Shown here: positions 51,766-60,733 of the stretch, piece after piece
Numbering within the stretch: the first letter of the stretch is position 1
How the letters are laid out: every line of letters begins with the position of its first letter
DNA from: Burkholderiales bacterium
GTDB lineage: Bacteria; Pseudomonadota; Gammaproteobacteria; Burkholderiales; Burkholderiaceae_F
Direction: 5' to 3'
DNA: 64,000 nt
Assembly: GCA_020248865.1 (NCBI GenBank)
Contig: JADCGS010000033.1
Span: forward strand, 1-64,000
Translations under genes and position numbers: made by a program
The notes under the pieces: model-generated
What the model saw: only the letters and a program-made list of their open reading frames with translations
Told to the model about the DNA's origin: nothing
Databases searched by the model: none

Positions 51766-53627
51766 GCCGGCGTGGGCGCCGGCGCGGCGCGCTGCACGGC
51801 AAAGCGCAGCGCCGCCGGGTACGGAAACACGTCCTCCATGATGCCGCGCTGGATGCGCTCCTTGCGCTGCTGCCAGAAGCCGGGCTCGAAAAGGTCCGCG
51901 TGGTGCTTCAGCAGCGCCGCGCGGATGCGCGGATCGCCGGTGAGAAACGGCCGCCACTGCTCGGGGAACATGTCGCGCTTGTCGACAAAGCTCACCACCT
52001 CGCCGCCGTAGTCGTCGTCCATGCTGCCCGGCTGCGGCATCTTGCGGAAGTTGCAGTCGGTCATGTACTCGATCTCGTCGTAGTCGTAGAAGACCACCCG
52101 GTCCAGGCGCGTGACGCCGAAGTTCTTGTACAGCATGTCGCCCGGGAAGATGTTGGCTGCCGCCAGCTCCTTGATCGCGTTGCCGTACTCGACGATGGCG
52201 TGCTCGACCTCGGCGTCGGTGGCGTGCTGCAGAAAGATGTTCAGCGGCGTCATGCGCCGCTCGATGTACACGTGCTTGAGCACCACGCGCTCGCCATCCA
52301 CGTCCACCGCGCTGCGGCAGAAGGTCAGCAGCTCCTGGATCAGCTCCGGCGAGCAGCGGCCGCGCGGCAGCGTCACGTACGAGTACTCCCAGGTGTCGGC
52401 CATGCGGCCCACGCGGTCGTGCAGCTTCACGAGCTGGTACTTGCCCTTGATCTGCTCGCGGTCCGTGTCCTTGGGGTGCGGGATCACGTCCTTGATCATC
52501 TTGAACACGTAGGGGTACGACGGCAGCGTGAACACCGTCATCACCAGCCCCTTGATGCCCGGCGCGATCACGAACTGGTCGTGCGAGTGCTTCAGGTGGT
52601 GCAGGAAGTCGCGGAAGAACAGCGTCTTGCCCTGCTTCTGCAGCCCCACCATGGTGTACAGCTCGCTGGCCGGCTTGTGCGGCAGCAGCGTGCGCAGAAA
52701 GTCCACATAGGCCGCCGGCGCCTCCATGTCCACCAGGAAGTAGGCGCGCGTGAAGGAAAACAGCGTGCCGATGTGATCGGCCGAAAACAGCACCGTGTCC
52801 AGGTAGATCTGGCCGCGCGCATCGCGCAGCACCGGCACCGCGAACGGCGTCAGCCGCCCGCCGTTGATGAAGCGGCCGATGATGTAGGCGCCCTTGTTGC
52901 GGAAGAACAGGCTCGACAGCACCTGGATCTGGCAGTCCGGCTCCACGTCGAACGGCCGCGCCAGCGCCGACCCGCCGGTGCCGGTGCGATGCGCGTGGCA
53001 CACCGCCTTGACTACGCTGCGCAGGTCGCGCTCGACGTCCTGCCAGGGGCAGGCGAGACCGAAGTCCACCAGCAGCCGCCGCAGCGCGCGCCGCATCCCC
53101 TCGCCGACCGGGTAGTAGCTGCGGTAGCTGGGCGGGTCCGCATCCATGTGGTCGGTGGACACGCCCGGCCGCACGAACAGGAAGCGGTTACGAAAGTACT
53201 CGCGGTGCAGGAGCTTGGTGCACACCGAGTTGAAGAACGTCTCGGCGCACTCAGGCTGGCGGTGGTCGGCCAGCAGCGCCACGTAGATCTGCTTGACCGC
53301 CTGCCACAGCGCCTCGTGCTCGTCGTCGGTCAGCGAGGCAAGATCGAAGTCGCGCTCCACCCGCGCCACCGCCTCGCTGACGCGGGTGTCGTAGAAGTCG
53401 ATCCGCTGGCGCGCCGACTCGCGCATGGCCTGCCAGTCGCCATGCTCGAACCGGCTCTTGGCCTGCTGCGCTACGTAGCGGAACAGCCGGTAGTGGTGAT
53501 CGAAGCCGTCGAGGATCGCGCGCGCGATCGCCGCCGGCTGCGGCATCGAGCGGTCGAAGCGCGCGCTGACCGCCTCGGCCAGCACGTGGGTGGCGGGGGC
53601 AGGGGCAGCGGCGTCGCGGGTGTTCAT
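51762..53627 (-). CDS. aceK: Isocitrate dehydrogenase kinase/phosphatase
   Basis: A 621-aa bifunctional enzyme of normal AceK length. It phosphorylates isocitrate dehydrogenase to push carbon into the glyoxylate bypass and removes the phosphate when the need ends. Recognisable family segments are GRFINGGRLTPFAVPVL, GIKGLVMTVFTLPSYPYVFK, the regulatory-domain start DHHYRLFRYVAQQAK, and the kinase catalytic region FPGDMLYKNFGVTRL followed by VVFYDYDEIEYM. The ATG at 53627 (MNTRDAAAP) is chosen; the open extension to 53735 has no family resemblance. Its stop overlaps the start of the amidase pseudogene. Confidence 0.96.
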   Translation of the reverse strand: MNTRDAAAPAPATHVLAEAVSARFDRSMPQPAAIARAILDGFDHHYRLFRYVAQQAKSRFEHGDWQAMRESARQRIDFYDTRVSEAVARVERDFDLASLTDDEHEALWQAVKQIYVALLADHRQPECAETFFNSVCTKLLHREYFRNRFLFVRPGVSTDHMDADPPSYRSYYPVGEGMRRALRRLLVDFGLACPWQDVERDLRSVVKAVCHAHRTGTGGSALARPFDVEPDCQIQVLSSLFFRNKGAYIIGRFINGGRLTPFAVPVLRDARGQIYLDTVLFSADHIGTLFSFTRAYFLVDMEAPAAYVDFLRTLLPHKPASELYTMVGLQKQGKTLFFRDFLHHLKHSHDQFVIAPGIKGLVMTVFTLPSYPYVFKMIKDVIPHPKDTDREQIKGKYQLVKLHDRVGRMADTWEYSYVTLPRGRCSPELIQELLTFCRSAVDVDGERVVLKHVYIERRMTPLNIFLQHATDAEVEHAIVEYGNAIKELAAANIFPGDMLYKNFGVTRLDRVVFYDYDEIEYMTDCNFRKMPQPGSMDDDYGGEVVSFVDKRDMFPEQWRPFLTGDPRIRAALLKHHADLFEPGFWQQRKERIQRGIMEDVFPYPAALRFAVQRAAPAPTPA

Positions 53628-53953
53628 TGCGCGGCAGTTTGCCGGAAGCTGGGGATCATGTGCTCCCGCGTCGCCGTGACAGTTCAGGTGGGGATACTCG
53701 GAGTCCCCGGGAAGATCGGAGCAGCGGACTTGCAAGGGAGAAGTCCTGGCATCAACAGGGAGCGGGTGTGGGAAGACAACGACATGGTCGAAGTGAAGAC
53801 TGAATTGTCGGACGGCACTTCCGCCTCTGCATCAAGCTGCATGTCGCCAAGCTTCTGGACCACTTCATCGAAGAGTTGCGTGGGCTCATCGGCACGGTGC
53901 GCCTCGAAGCGACGCTTCAAGGCGTGCGCGCGTCGTGCGGCGGCGCCTTTGCC
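53628..53953. other. 326-base region without a firm gene
   Basis: Lower in GC than its surroundings. A minus-strand frame at 53684-53920 would encode 78 residues opening MKRRFEAHRADEPTQLFDEV. It has no recognised relatives and no clear ribosome site, so it is left as a possible small gene or relic. The rest should contain the aceK promoter. Confidence 0.3.
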
Positions 53954-56773
53954 TCAGCTCTGCCCATACCGCCGGATCACATAGGTCTTGACCCCCTGCA
54001 CCAGGCCCAGGTAGACGATGAGCAGGCCCGCCAGCGCCGCGAGGAACGCGCCGGGCAGCGGCACGAAGCCGAGCTCGGCGGCAAACGGCGAGTAGGGCAG
54101 CCACAGTCCGGTCGCGCAGATGGCCACGGTGGCAAAGGCCAGCGGCCAGCTTGGCGCGCTATCGACGAACGGCAGGCCGGCGGTGCGCAGCACGTGCACG
54201 ACCAGCGTCTGCGACAGCAGGCTCTCGACGAACCAGCCGGTCTGAAACAGCCGCTCGTCGGTCCAGCCGCCAAAGAAGCGGATCAGGATGAAGAAGGTCA
54301 GGTAGTCGAACAGCGAGCTCACCGGTCCGAGAAACAGCATGAAGCGGCCGATCGAGCCGATGTCCCAGCGGCGCGGCGCGCGCACGAAGCTCGCATCCAC
54401 GCGGTCGGTGGCCGCCGCCGTCTGCGACAGGTCGTACAGCAGGTTGTTCAGCAGCACCTGCACCGGCGCCATCGGCAGAAAGGGCAGGAAGGCGCTGGCG
54501 CCCAGGACGCTCAACATGTTGCCGAAGTTGGAGCTGGCACCCATCCGGATGTACTTGAGGATGTTGCCGAACACGCGCCGCCCCTCGGCCACGCCGGCCT
54601 CCAGCACGCGCAGGTCCTTTTCCAGCAGGATGATGTCGGCCGACTCCTTGGCGATGTCCACCGCGGTGTCGACCGAGATGCCGACGTCGGCGGCGCGCAG
54701 CGCCGGCCCGTCGTTGATGCCGTCGCCGAGAAAGCCCACCACGTGCCCGCGCGCGTGCAGGGCGGCAATCACGCGTGCTTTCTGCTCTGGGGCGAGCTTG
54801 GCAAACAGCACCGTGTCCGCCACACGGGCGGCGAGCGCTGCGTCGTCCAGCGCATCCACTTCGGCGCCGAGCATGACGCGGCCGCGGTCGCGCGCCGCAG
54901 CCGGTTCCGCACTTCCTGCCGCACTCGGCCCCGCATCCGGCGCCGTCTCCCGCCGCGCATCCCGCGCCGGCTCCGGCCCCAGGTCAAGCCCGACATCGCG
55001 GCACACCTTGCGTGCCACCACCTCGTTGTCGCCGGTGAGCACCTTCACCTGCACGCCGCGCGCATGCAGGGCGCGCAGCGCGGCGGCGGCCGACTCCTTG
55101 GGCGGGTCCAGAAAGGCGACGTAACCGAGCAGCGTGAGGTCGCGCTCGTCGGCCCGGCCGTAGGGCGCGTGCTGCGCCGGGCGCGTGCTCGCGGCCACCG
55201 CGAGCACGCGAAAGCCGTCCTCGTTGAGCGCGCGTACCCCGCGCTGCAGGCCGACGATCTCGGCGGGGTCGAGCGGCACCGGCACGCCGCCGCGCTCGAC
55301 TGCCGTGCACACGCTGAACACCTCCTCCACGGCGCCCTTGCAGATCAGAATGTGGTGCTCCGGCTCGCAGGCCACCACCACCGACATGCGGCGACGCTGG
55401 AAATCGAACGGGACTTCGTCCACCTTGGCGTAGCGGCTGCGCAGTTGCCGCGCCGCGGGCTCCGGCACGTGCTCCAGCACTGCCACATCGAGCAGGTTCT
55501 TCAGGCCCGACTGGTGGTGGCTGTTGAGATACCCGTACTGCAGCACGCGGTCGCTGTCGCGGCCGTCGATGTCGACGTGCTTCTGCAGGATCACGCGGTC
55601 CTGGGTGAGCGTGCCGGTCTTGTCGGTGCACAGCACGTCCATCGCGCCGAAGTTCTGGATCGAGTTCAGGCGCTTGACGATCAGCCGGGCGCGCGCCATT
55701 GCCAGCGCGCCCTTGGCGAGGTTGATCGTCACGATCATCGGCAGCATCTCGGGCGCCAGGCCAACGGCCACCGAGACCGCGAACAGGAAGGCCACCAGCC
55801 AGTCGCCCTTGGTGAGACCGTTGACCATGAAGACCAGCGGCACCATCACCAGCATGAAGCGCAGCACCAGCCAGATGAAGCGGTTGATGCCCTGGTCGAA
55901 GGCCGTGGGCACGCGCGCGCGCAAGAGCGTGCCGGCGATGGCGCCGAAGTAGGTCGCGCGACCGGTGGCCAGCACCACGCCGCGGGCGCTGCCGCTGACC
56001 ACGTTGCTGCCCATGAAGCAGACGTTGGGCAAATCGAGCGCGGCGGCGGCCGGCGCCTGGGTGCCGGGCGCAGTGGCATGCGCAAACTTTTCCACCGGCA
56101 GCGACTCGCCGGTGAGCGCCGCCTCGTTGACGAACAGGTCCTTGGCGTCGAGCAGGCGCAGGTCGGCGGGGATCATGTCGCCGGCGGACAGCGTCACCAC
56201 GTCGCCGGGCACCACCTGCGCCAGCGGGATCTCCACCTGCGCAGGCGCGCGGGTCTGCGCGTTGCGCCGGGCGTCGGTGCCGACGGCCGCCGACGCAGCC
56301 GGGCTTGCCTCCTGGCGCAGCACGGTGGCGGTGGTGTGCACCATCGCGCGCAGCTTCTCGGCGGCCTTGCCCGAGCGCACTTCCTGCGCGAACGACAGCA
56401 GCACCGACAGCAGCACCATGATGCCGATCACGACCGCCCCACCCGGCTCGCCCGTGAGGTCGGTAAGGACCGCCAGACCGAGCAGCAGGAGGGTCAGTGG
56501 CGACAAGACGAGCTCGGCCAGCCGCTTGAGCGGGGCGACCGTGATGTCGGTGGCGACCTCGTTGGGGCCGACGCGCGCGAGCCGTGCCAGCGCTTCGGGC
56601 GCGGGCAGGCCGGCGGCCGATGAGTCCATCCGCGCCAGCGCGGCCGCGGGCGACAGCGCCGCCACCTCGTGCAGCAGCGCGAGTGCCGGGCTGGCGGGCG
56701 CGGCGGGCGCAGGGGCGCGCCGCAGCCCGAAGGCGGCGCGGATGGAGTTGAGAACGGCGTGACGCAGTTTCAT
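53954..56773 (-). CDS. mgtA: P-type Mg2+-transporting ATPase (MgtA/MgtB type)
   Basis: A 939-aa P3B-type ATPase. It has the actuator motif LTGESLPVEK, phosphorylation site CTDKTGTLTQ (catalytic Asp), hinge LGDGINDGPAL and about ten membrane helices in the MgtA arrangement, including VGLAPEMLPMIV. MgtA/B proteins import Mg2+ at the inner membrane when it is scarce. An Ala/Glu/Pro-rich insertion of about 35 residues (DLGPEPARDARRETAPDAG) lies in the P domain between KVCRDVGL and RVMLGAEVD. The ATG at 56773 (MKLRHAVLNSI) is chosen; a longer open frame to 56866 lacks family residues. Confidence 0.95.
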   Translation of the reverse strand: MKLRHAVLNSIRAAFGLRRAPAPAAPASPALALLHEVAALSPAAALARMDSSAAGLPAPEALARLARVGPNEVATDITVAPLKRLAELVLSPLTLLLLGLAVLTDLTGEPGGAVVIGIMVLLSVLLSFAQEVRSGKAAEKLRAMVHTTATVLRQEASPAASAAVGTDARRNAQTRAPAQVEIPLAQVVPGDVVTLSAGDMIPADLRLLDAKDLFVNEAALTGESLPVEKFAHATAPGTQAPAAAALDLPNVCFMGSNVVSGSARGVVLATGRATYFGAIAGTLLRARVPTAFDQGINRFIWLVLRFMLVMVPLVFMVNGLTKGDWLVAFLFAVSVAVGLAPEMLPMIVTINLAKGALAMARARLIVKRLNSIQNFGAMDVLCTDKTGTLTQDRVILQKHVDIDGRDSDRVLQYGYLNSHHQSGLKNLLDVAVLEHVPEPAARQLRSRYAKVDEVPFDFQRRRMSVVVACEPEHHILICKGAVEEVFSVCTAVERGGVPVPLDPAEIVGLQRGVRALNEDGFRVLAVAASTRPAQHAPYGRADERDLTLLGYVAFLDPPKESAAAALRALHARGVQVKVLTGDNEVVARKVCRDVGLDLGPEPARDARRETAPDAGPSAAGSAEPAAARDRGRVMLGAEVDALDDAALAARVADTVLFAKLAPEQKARVIAALHARGHVVGFLGDGINDGPALRAADVGISVDTAVDIAKESADIILLEKDLRVLEAGVAEGRRVFGNILKYIRMGASSNFGNMLSVLGASAFLPFLPMAPVQVLLNNLLYDLSQTAAATDRVDASFVRAPRRWDIGSIGRFMLFLGPVSSLFDYLTFFILIRFFGGWTDERLFQTGWFVESLLSQTLVVHVLRTAGLPFVDSAPSWPLAFATVAICATGLWLPYSPFAAELGFVPLPGAFLAALAGLLIVYLGLVQGVKTYVIRRYGQS

Positions 56774-56966
56774 GGCAGCAGGCGCGTGTCGGCCGCCGGG
56801 CGCCGCCCGCAACGTCGACCCGACCAGTCTGAGCGACGCGGCGAAGGCCGTCTTGGCGCAGCGCAAGCCCGGCCCGGGTGGCCCGGATACGCCTTCGCAT
56901 GGCGTTGGGGAGCGTCGCGCCGCGCCCCGGGGGCCGCCGGTCCTCCCGAGGCAGATGCGCTACGGC

Positions 56967-57052
56967 GCGTGCCGCGGCGTCAGCGCCAGCCAGACCGCCA
57001 GCACGCCGAAGGCGCCGCCCAGGACCCAGCGCTGCAGGCGCAGCCACAGCGG
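56967..57052. repeat. 86-bp direct repeat, left copy (lysE 3' end relic)
   Basis: This stretch is identical over 86 bases to 59293-59378, the last 28 or so codons of the intact lysE-family gene on the minus strand. Here it is an isolated fragment with no rest of the gene. The two copies bound a 2.3-kb segment with a DNA methyltransferase gene. Confidence 0.95.
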
Positions 57053-57254
57053 TCAGTTTGTTCGCTTGTGCGGCGACTACGTCGCCGACGACGAGGCGTA
57101 GACAAGGCGGGGCGACGGGGCGAGGCGGCCCCGCGCGCCGGCCTCCTGTTTGCATGGCCGATCTGCCAACCGTTACGTCGATCCCGATTCCTCGCCTCAC
57201 CCTCCGGTGGGGCGCGGCGCCCCAAGCGACCGGGTTCCCGGGCCGCAAGAAGAT

Positions 57255-57275
57255 CATGTCTGGCTGCCCGACATG
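57255..57275. promoter_or_regulatory. Palindrome upstream of the 267-aa gene
   Basis: CATGTC and GACATG are exact inverse repeats with a 9-base spacer, centred 25 bases before the ATG at 57290. Position and symmetry fit an operator that would control the downstream gene, as controller or methyltransferase proteins do in some restriction-modification systems. Confidence 0.35.
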
Positions 57276-57289
57276 TCAGAATCAATTGC

Positions 57290-58093
57290 ATGGAGAGAGC
57301 TTTCCTGACCCGCTCGCCGACGGCAGCGGAACTGGCGCTGCTGGCGAAGTTCCTCGGAACGTACCGCGATGGAACGGGAGGCAACCGCGAGACGGACGGG
57401 AGCTCGCGCGCCGACTCCCGGCAGATCGAGCGGTGTTTCGCGGAGCTGCTGCACGGTCGAACGACCGAGAGCAAGTCGTTCTACGACTTTGTCGTGGAGT
57501 CCAACGAGAGCGGCGGGATCGCGGTCCGTGGCGCGTCGATCAAGTCGAAGCAGATGGCAAGGCTGCGCGATTACGGTAAGCCGAAGTCGATCTTGCGCTC
57601 ATACCTGGAACTGTCCAACGCCAGCGCGAAAGACTGGGCGCTTTGCCGGGACTACGCGCTAAGCGAGGCGGATTTCGCGGCACACAGGTACCCGGACAAG
57701 TTCGGCGAAGTCATCCTGACGCGGCAACGACAGGAGCGGGAGGCCAGCGAACACGCATACATCGCCGGGCAGGCCAACAAGACTTTCGTACCGAAGGACT
57801 GCGTCTTCATTTCGGTGCTGTATTCCCCGGCGGCGAAGGGCGAGCGCAGTTGGTTGGTATCGACGTTCCCGGTTCAGCTGCCCAAGCCGACGACTTGGAT
57901 CTTCGCGGGCAAGGCGCTCGTGGGCAAGGACGCCGATGGGGCGCACCTGTACGAGTGGTACGCGCTCTCGGGCAGCCAGTTCAAGTACTACCCGAAACTG
58001 AGCTCGCGGCTCAACGGTACCGAGCTGTTTGCGGGGCCCAAACCGACCGTCGAGACGCTGCGGGCCAAGGCCGCGCGCTTGTTCGGCGACTGA
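57290..58093 (+). CDS. Unknown protein convergent with a DNA methyltransferase (possible restriction endonuclease)
   Basis: A 267-aa soluble protein that I do not recognise with certainty. The segment TTESKSFYDFVVESNESGG then GIAVRGASIKSKQM (residues about 58-89) has acidic residues (Glu60, Asp66, Glu70) ahead of Lys85/Lys87 in a strand-like context, loosely like a type II endonuclease core, but not a clear PD-(D/E)XK. Later it has CVFISVLYSPAAKGERSWL and PKPTTWIFAGKALVGKD. The ATG at 57290 is the first codon giving a normal N terminus; the frame is open far upstream with implausible Arg/Gly-rich sequence. Its stop is 15 bases from that of the convergent methyltransferase. Restriction partner is an inference from context. 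Confidence 0.65.
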   Translation: MERAFLTRSPTAAELALLAKFLGTYRDGTGGNRETDGSSRADSRQIERCFAELLHGRTTESKSFYDFVVESNESGGIAVRGASIKSKQMARLRDYGKPKSILRSYLELSNASAKDWALCRDYALSEADFAAHRYPDKFGEVILTRQRQEREASEHAYIAGQANKTFVPKDCVFISVLYSPAAKGERSWLVSTFPVQLPKPTTWIFAGKALVGKDADGAHLYEWYALSGSQFKYYPKLSSRLNGTELFAGPKPTVETLRAKAARLFGD

Positions 58094-58108
58094 GATTTTC
58101 CGAACGTT

Positions 58109-58996
58109 TCAGCGCTTGACCCAGAGCACTTCCATACGTGCCGCCTGCTTTTCCACTTTCGGCGGCTTGACCCTGATGGTCTTCCAGCCACAGCGCAGGT
58201 GCTTGTGGTAGATCGAGTTGTCGTAGCCTGAAATCACGGCAGGCCCTGGATGATGGGACAGGACGTCGAGCATCTCCAGATGCTCGTTGACGCTCATCTC
58301 GTTCGCATACATTTTTTGCGTGCGCGTCTCCATGAGGTACGGCGGATCCGCGTAGATCAACGTGTCCTTCGTGGCGAAGCGACGCATGACCTCTATCGCC
58401 GGACGGTTCTCGATCTCGGCGTCCTTCAGGCGCAGCGCCAGCTCGGCCAGCTCGGACGGAACGCGTTGCCAGCGGACCGACATGCCGCGTGCCGGTTGCC
58501 GGCAACCGCGGTTTTTCCAGCCGGTTTTCTTGGCAAGATCGGATGCGTGCGCCTGCCAGATCCGCGTGACAAAGCGCCGGGCATCCTCCAGGGCATTGCC
58601 GGTCACGACGTGGCTCGCGTCGTACTCGTCACGGCTCCAAGGGGTGGCTTCCAGGGCAAACAGCAAGTCGTCCGTCCGGTCCCGAAGGATCTTGAAGAAG
58701 TTGACCACGAGGCTGTTCATGTCGTTGATCAGCTCGTGCGGACTGACGGGTTTTGAGAAGAAGACCGCACCGGAGCCAAAGTACGGCTCGACGTAGTGGT
58801 AGTGCTGCCCGAACTGGTTGACGATGTCCTGGGCCAACGACCACTTGCTGCCAGGGTATCGAAGGGCCGCCGAGCGACGCCGGGGCGCCTCGATCGGCTG
58901 GTCGGTGTCAAACAGGTCTTCGACAGCGGACATGGGAGCGGGACGGTTGTCGCGTAACCGACGCATACTAGCACCGCATACTGCTATTTCGTACAT
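58109..58996 (-). CDS. DNA adenine methyltransferase, D12 (Dam-like) class
   Basis: A 295-aa N6-adenine methyltransferase. The Dam-type opening RYPGSKWSLAQDIV (about residues 46-59), SAM motif PYFGSG (71-76) and catalytic DPPY (about 216-219, YADPPYL) appear in alpha-class order. Between them is a target-recognition region of about 100 residues without similarity I can name. The ATG at 58996 is chosen because AGGGAG lies five bases upstream; the internal ATGs at 58966 and 58933 lack a ribosome site. It methylates adenine in an unknown sequence. It converges on a 267-aa gene, the arrangement of a type II restriction-modification pair, or it may be an orphan. Confidence 0.92.
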   Translation of the reverse strand: MYEIAVCGASMRRLRDNRPAPMSAVEDLFDTDQPIEAPRRRSAALRYPGSKWSLAQDIVNQFGQHYHYVEPYFGSGAVFFSKPVSPHELINDMNSLVVNFFKILRDRTDDLLFALEATPWSRDEYDASHVVTGNALEDARRFVTRIWQAHASDLAKKTGWKNRGCRQPARGMSVRWQRVPSELAELALRLKDAEIENRPAIEVMRRFATKDTLIYADPPYLMETRTQKMYANEMSVNEHLEMLDVLSHHPGPAVISGYDNSIYHKHLRCGWKTIRVKPPKVEKQAARMEVLWVKR

Positions 58997-59285
58997 GTAT
59001 CTCCCTGGACTACGTGCCCGGCCGCTCGACGACGCCGCGCGGCGAGACTCGTGTCATAGAGCGCCGCTCGCACGGGTAATTCATGGTGGGTGAGGCAGCG
59101 TGGCAGCTCGCCGAACGCTCCAACGTGCGGATTTGCTGGACCCGAGGGGTTCGGCAGCACGGACAACGAGCGACTGCGCAGCAACGAGGTACCGGCGGAC
59201 TTTGCCGCGGCACGGTCACGATGCCGCGATGGCGCACGCAACCCCGACCTGACGGACTTCATCAGTCCACGTCCGCAGCGCGTTG

Positions 59286-59933
59286 CTAAGCGGCGTGCCG
59301 CGGCGTCAGCGCCAGCCAGACCGCCAGCACGCCGAAGGCGCCGCCCAGGACCCAGCGCTGCAGGCGCAGCCACAGCGGCCGGGTGGCGAACCAGGCCGCC
59401 AGCGCGCCGGCGATCGTCACCAGCAGCGCATCGAAGGTCGCGCTGATCGCGATGTGGACGATGCCCAGCACCAGGCTCTGCAAGAGCACGTTGCCGGCGC
59501 CCGGCTCGATGAACTGCGGAAACAGCGACAGGTAGAACACCGCCACCTTCGGGTTGAGCGTGGAGGCGATGAAGCCCTGCCGCAGCAGCACCCGGTCCGG
59601 CACCGCCGGCAGCGCCTGCGCCTCGAAGTTCATGCCGCCGCCGCGCAGTGTGCCGAAGGCCAGCCACAGCAGGTAGGCTGCGCCGGCCAGCTTGATCGCG
59701 TCGAACGCGAACGGCACTGCCAGCAGCAGCACCGACAGGCCCAGCGCGGCCAGCAGCACGTGCAGGACCACCCCGGCGATCACGCCGAGCAGCGAGAAGT
59801 AGCCGGCGCGCCGACCCTGCGCCAGCGTGCGGCTGATGAGATAGATCCACACCGGCCCGGGCGTGAGCACCAGCAGCAGCACCGCCACCGCGAACAGACC
59901 CAGCCGTTCGACCGGCAGGCCGAACAGCGTCAC
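59286..59933 (-). CDS. LysE/RhtB-family exporter
   Basis: A 215-aa, six-helix membrane protein with VLLLVLTPGPVWIYLISRTLAQ at the N terminus and the family signature FIASTLNPKVAVFYLSLFPQFI. It exports an amino acid or related metabolite. The GTG at 59933 overlaps the nitroreductase stop (GTGA). Its last 86 coding bases (59293-59378) are repeated exactly at 56967-57052, so this is the gene next to which the methyltransferase island was inserted. Confidence 0.92.
   Translation of the reverse strand: MTLFGLPVERLGLFAVAVLLLVLTPGPVWIYLISRTLAQGRRAGYFSLLGVIAGVVLHVLLAALGLSVLLLAVPFAFDAIKLAGAAYLLWLAFGTLRGGGMNFEAQALPAVPDRVLLRQGFIASTLNPKVAVFYLSLFPQFIEPGAGNVLLQSLVLGIVHIAISATFDALLVTIAGALAAWFATRPLWLRLQRWVLGGAFGVLAVWLALTPRHAA
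59293..59378. repeat. 86-bp direct repeat, right copy (within lysE-family gene)
   Basis: Identical to 56967-57052. It lies entirely within the 3' coding end of the lysE-family gene, eight bases short of its stop. A perfect match over 86 bases implies a recent duplication. Confidence 0.95.
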
Positions 59934-60733
59934 GCGCCGTCTCCGCGCGGCAGAAAGCGCTGCCGCCGCAGCAGTGCCTGCATCGCCGCGGAGAACTGCG
60001 CAAACCGCTCCGGGTCGTACTTGGCCTTGCTGGTGTAGAACTGCGCGAGCGAGGTGATGCCCAGCTCCTCTGCGCGGGCCTTCAGTTCCGGAACGTCCAT
60101 GTAGCGCTGCCAGCCGCGCACTTCGCGCTCGCGATACTCGTCCAGCAGCTCGGCGTCGCTGCGCACGCGGTAGCGCTCCTCGTGCACGAAGGCCGCCAGC
60201 GGCAGTCGGTCGCGCTTGGGCGGGTCTTCGGCCGGCCAGCCGACGACGATGGTGGTCACCGGCGCCACCGTCTCGGGCAACTGCAGCAGGTCCGCGATCT
60301 CGGCGATGCGAAACAGCGTCGTGCCCATGTAGCAGATGCCCAGCCCGCGCGCCTCGAAGCCGAGGCAGGCGTTTTGCGCGACGATCATCGCGTCGAACGC
60401 CGCCGTGTGCCAGCCGATCAGATTGTCGAAGTTGTCGCGCGCGCCGCGCAGCGCCAGCCACTGCCGGGTGCGGAAGAAGTCGGCGCAGAAGGTGACGACC
60501 AGCGGCGCCTGCCGCACCATGTCCTGCCGCGAGTGCAGCTCATACAAGGCTTCGCGGCGGGCAGGCTCGCGCGTCAGCACCACCGAGACGCTGTTGAGGT
60601 TGCCGCTGGAGGAGCCGCCGGCGATCGCCTCGCCGAGCACGGCCTCGACCAGTGCGGGGTCGACGGGATCGGGCTTGTACTGGCGGATCGAGCGGTGGCC
60701 GAGCAGCAGGGAAGACAGGGCGGCGGCTTGCAT
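59930..60733 (-). CDS. Nitroreductase family protein (FMN, NAD(P)H)
   Basis: A 267-aa protein with the nitroreductase opening LLGHRSIRQYKPDPVDPALV (Arg residues that bind FMN phosphate), SSSGNLNSVSVVL, and AFDAMIVAQNACLGFEARGLG, the usual FMN-site helix. The C-terminal part (ERYRVRSDAELLDEYRERE) resembles NfsA-type oxygen-insensitive nitroreductases. It reduces nitroaromatics, quinones or other two-electron acceptors. The downstream lysE-family gene overlaps by four bases. It is divergent from the sensor-kinase gene with about 270 bases between. Confidence 0.9.
   Translation of the reverse strand: MQAAALSSLLLGHRSIRQYKPDPVDPALVEAVLGEAIAGGSSSGNLNSVSVVLTREPARREALYELHSRQDMVRQAPLVVTFCADFFRTRQWLALRGARDNFDNLIGWHTAAFDAMIVAQNACLGFEARGLGICYMGTTLFRIAEIADLLQLPETVAPVTTIVVGWPAEDPPKRDRLPLAAFVHEERYRVRSDAELLDEYREREVRGWQRYMDVPELKARAEELGITSLAQFYTSKAKYDPERFAQFSAAMQALLRRQRFLPRGDGA

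Larger units (their letters stand above)
57053..59378. mobile_element. 2.3-kb methyltransferase island bounded by 86-bp direct repeats
   Basis: The segment between the left repeat copy (56967-57052) and the end of the right copy (59293-59378) is 2,326 bases. It carries an unknown gene and a convergent DNA adenine methyltransferase gene, both lower in GC and less biased in codon use than the flanking lysE-family and mgtA genes. The right repeat copy keeps the lysE-family gene whole; the left copy is a relic. This is the outcome expected of insertion with long target duplication, or of an integrative element that restores its target gene. No integrase or transposase is seen. The 290 bases between the methyltransferase and the right repeat hold no recognised gene. 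Confidence 0.6.

Noticed and set aside
53684-53920. Possible 78-aa minus-strand gene
   Set aside because: No recognised relatives, no clear ribosome site and a low-complexity C-terminal half; kept only as a note on the intergenic region.
53876-56623. A plus-strand open frame of about 915 codons opposite mgtA
   Set aside because: The minus strand encodes a complete P-type ATPase; the plus-strand product is His/Arg/Gln-rich low complexity.
59000-59285. Integrase or attachment-site remnant at the right side of the methyltransferase island
   Set aside because: No tRNA-like sequence, integrase motif or further repeat could be found in these bases; only the 86-bp repeat itself is solid.
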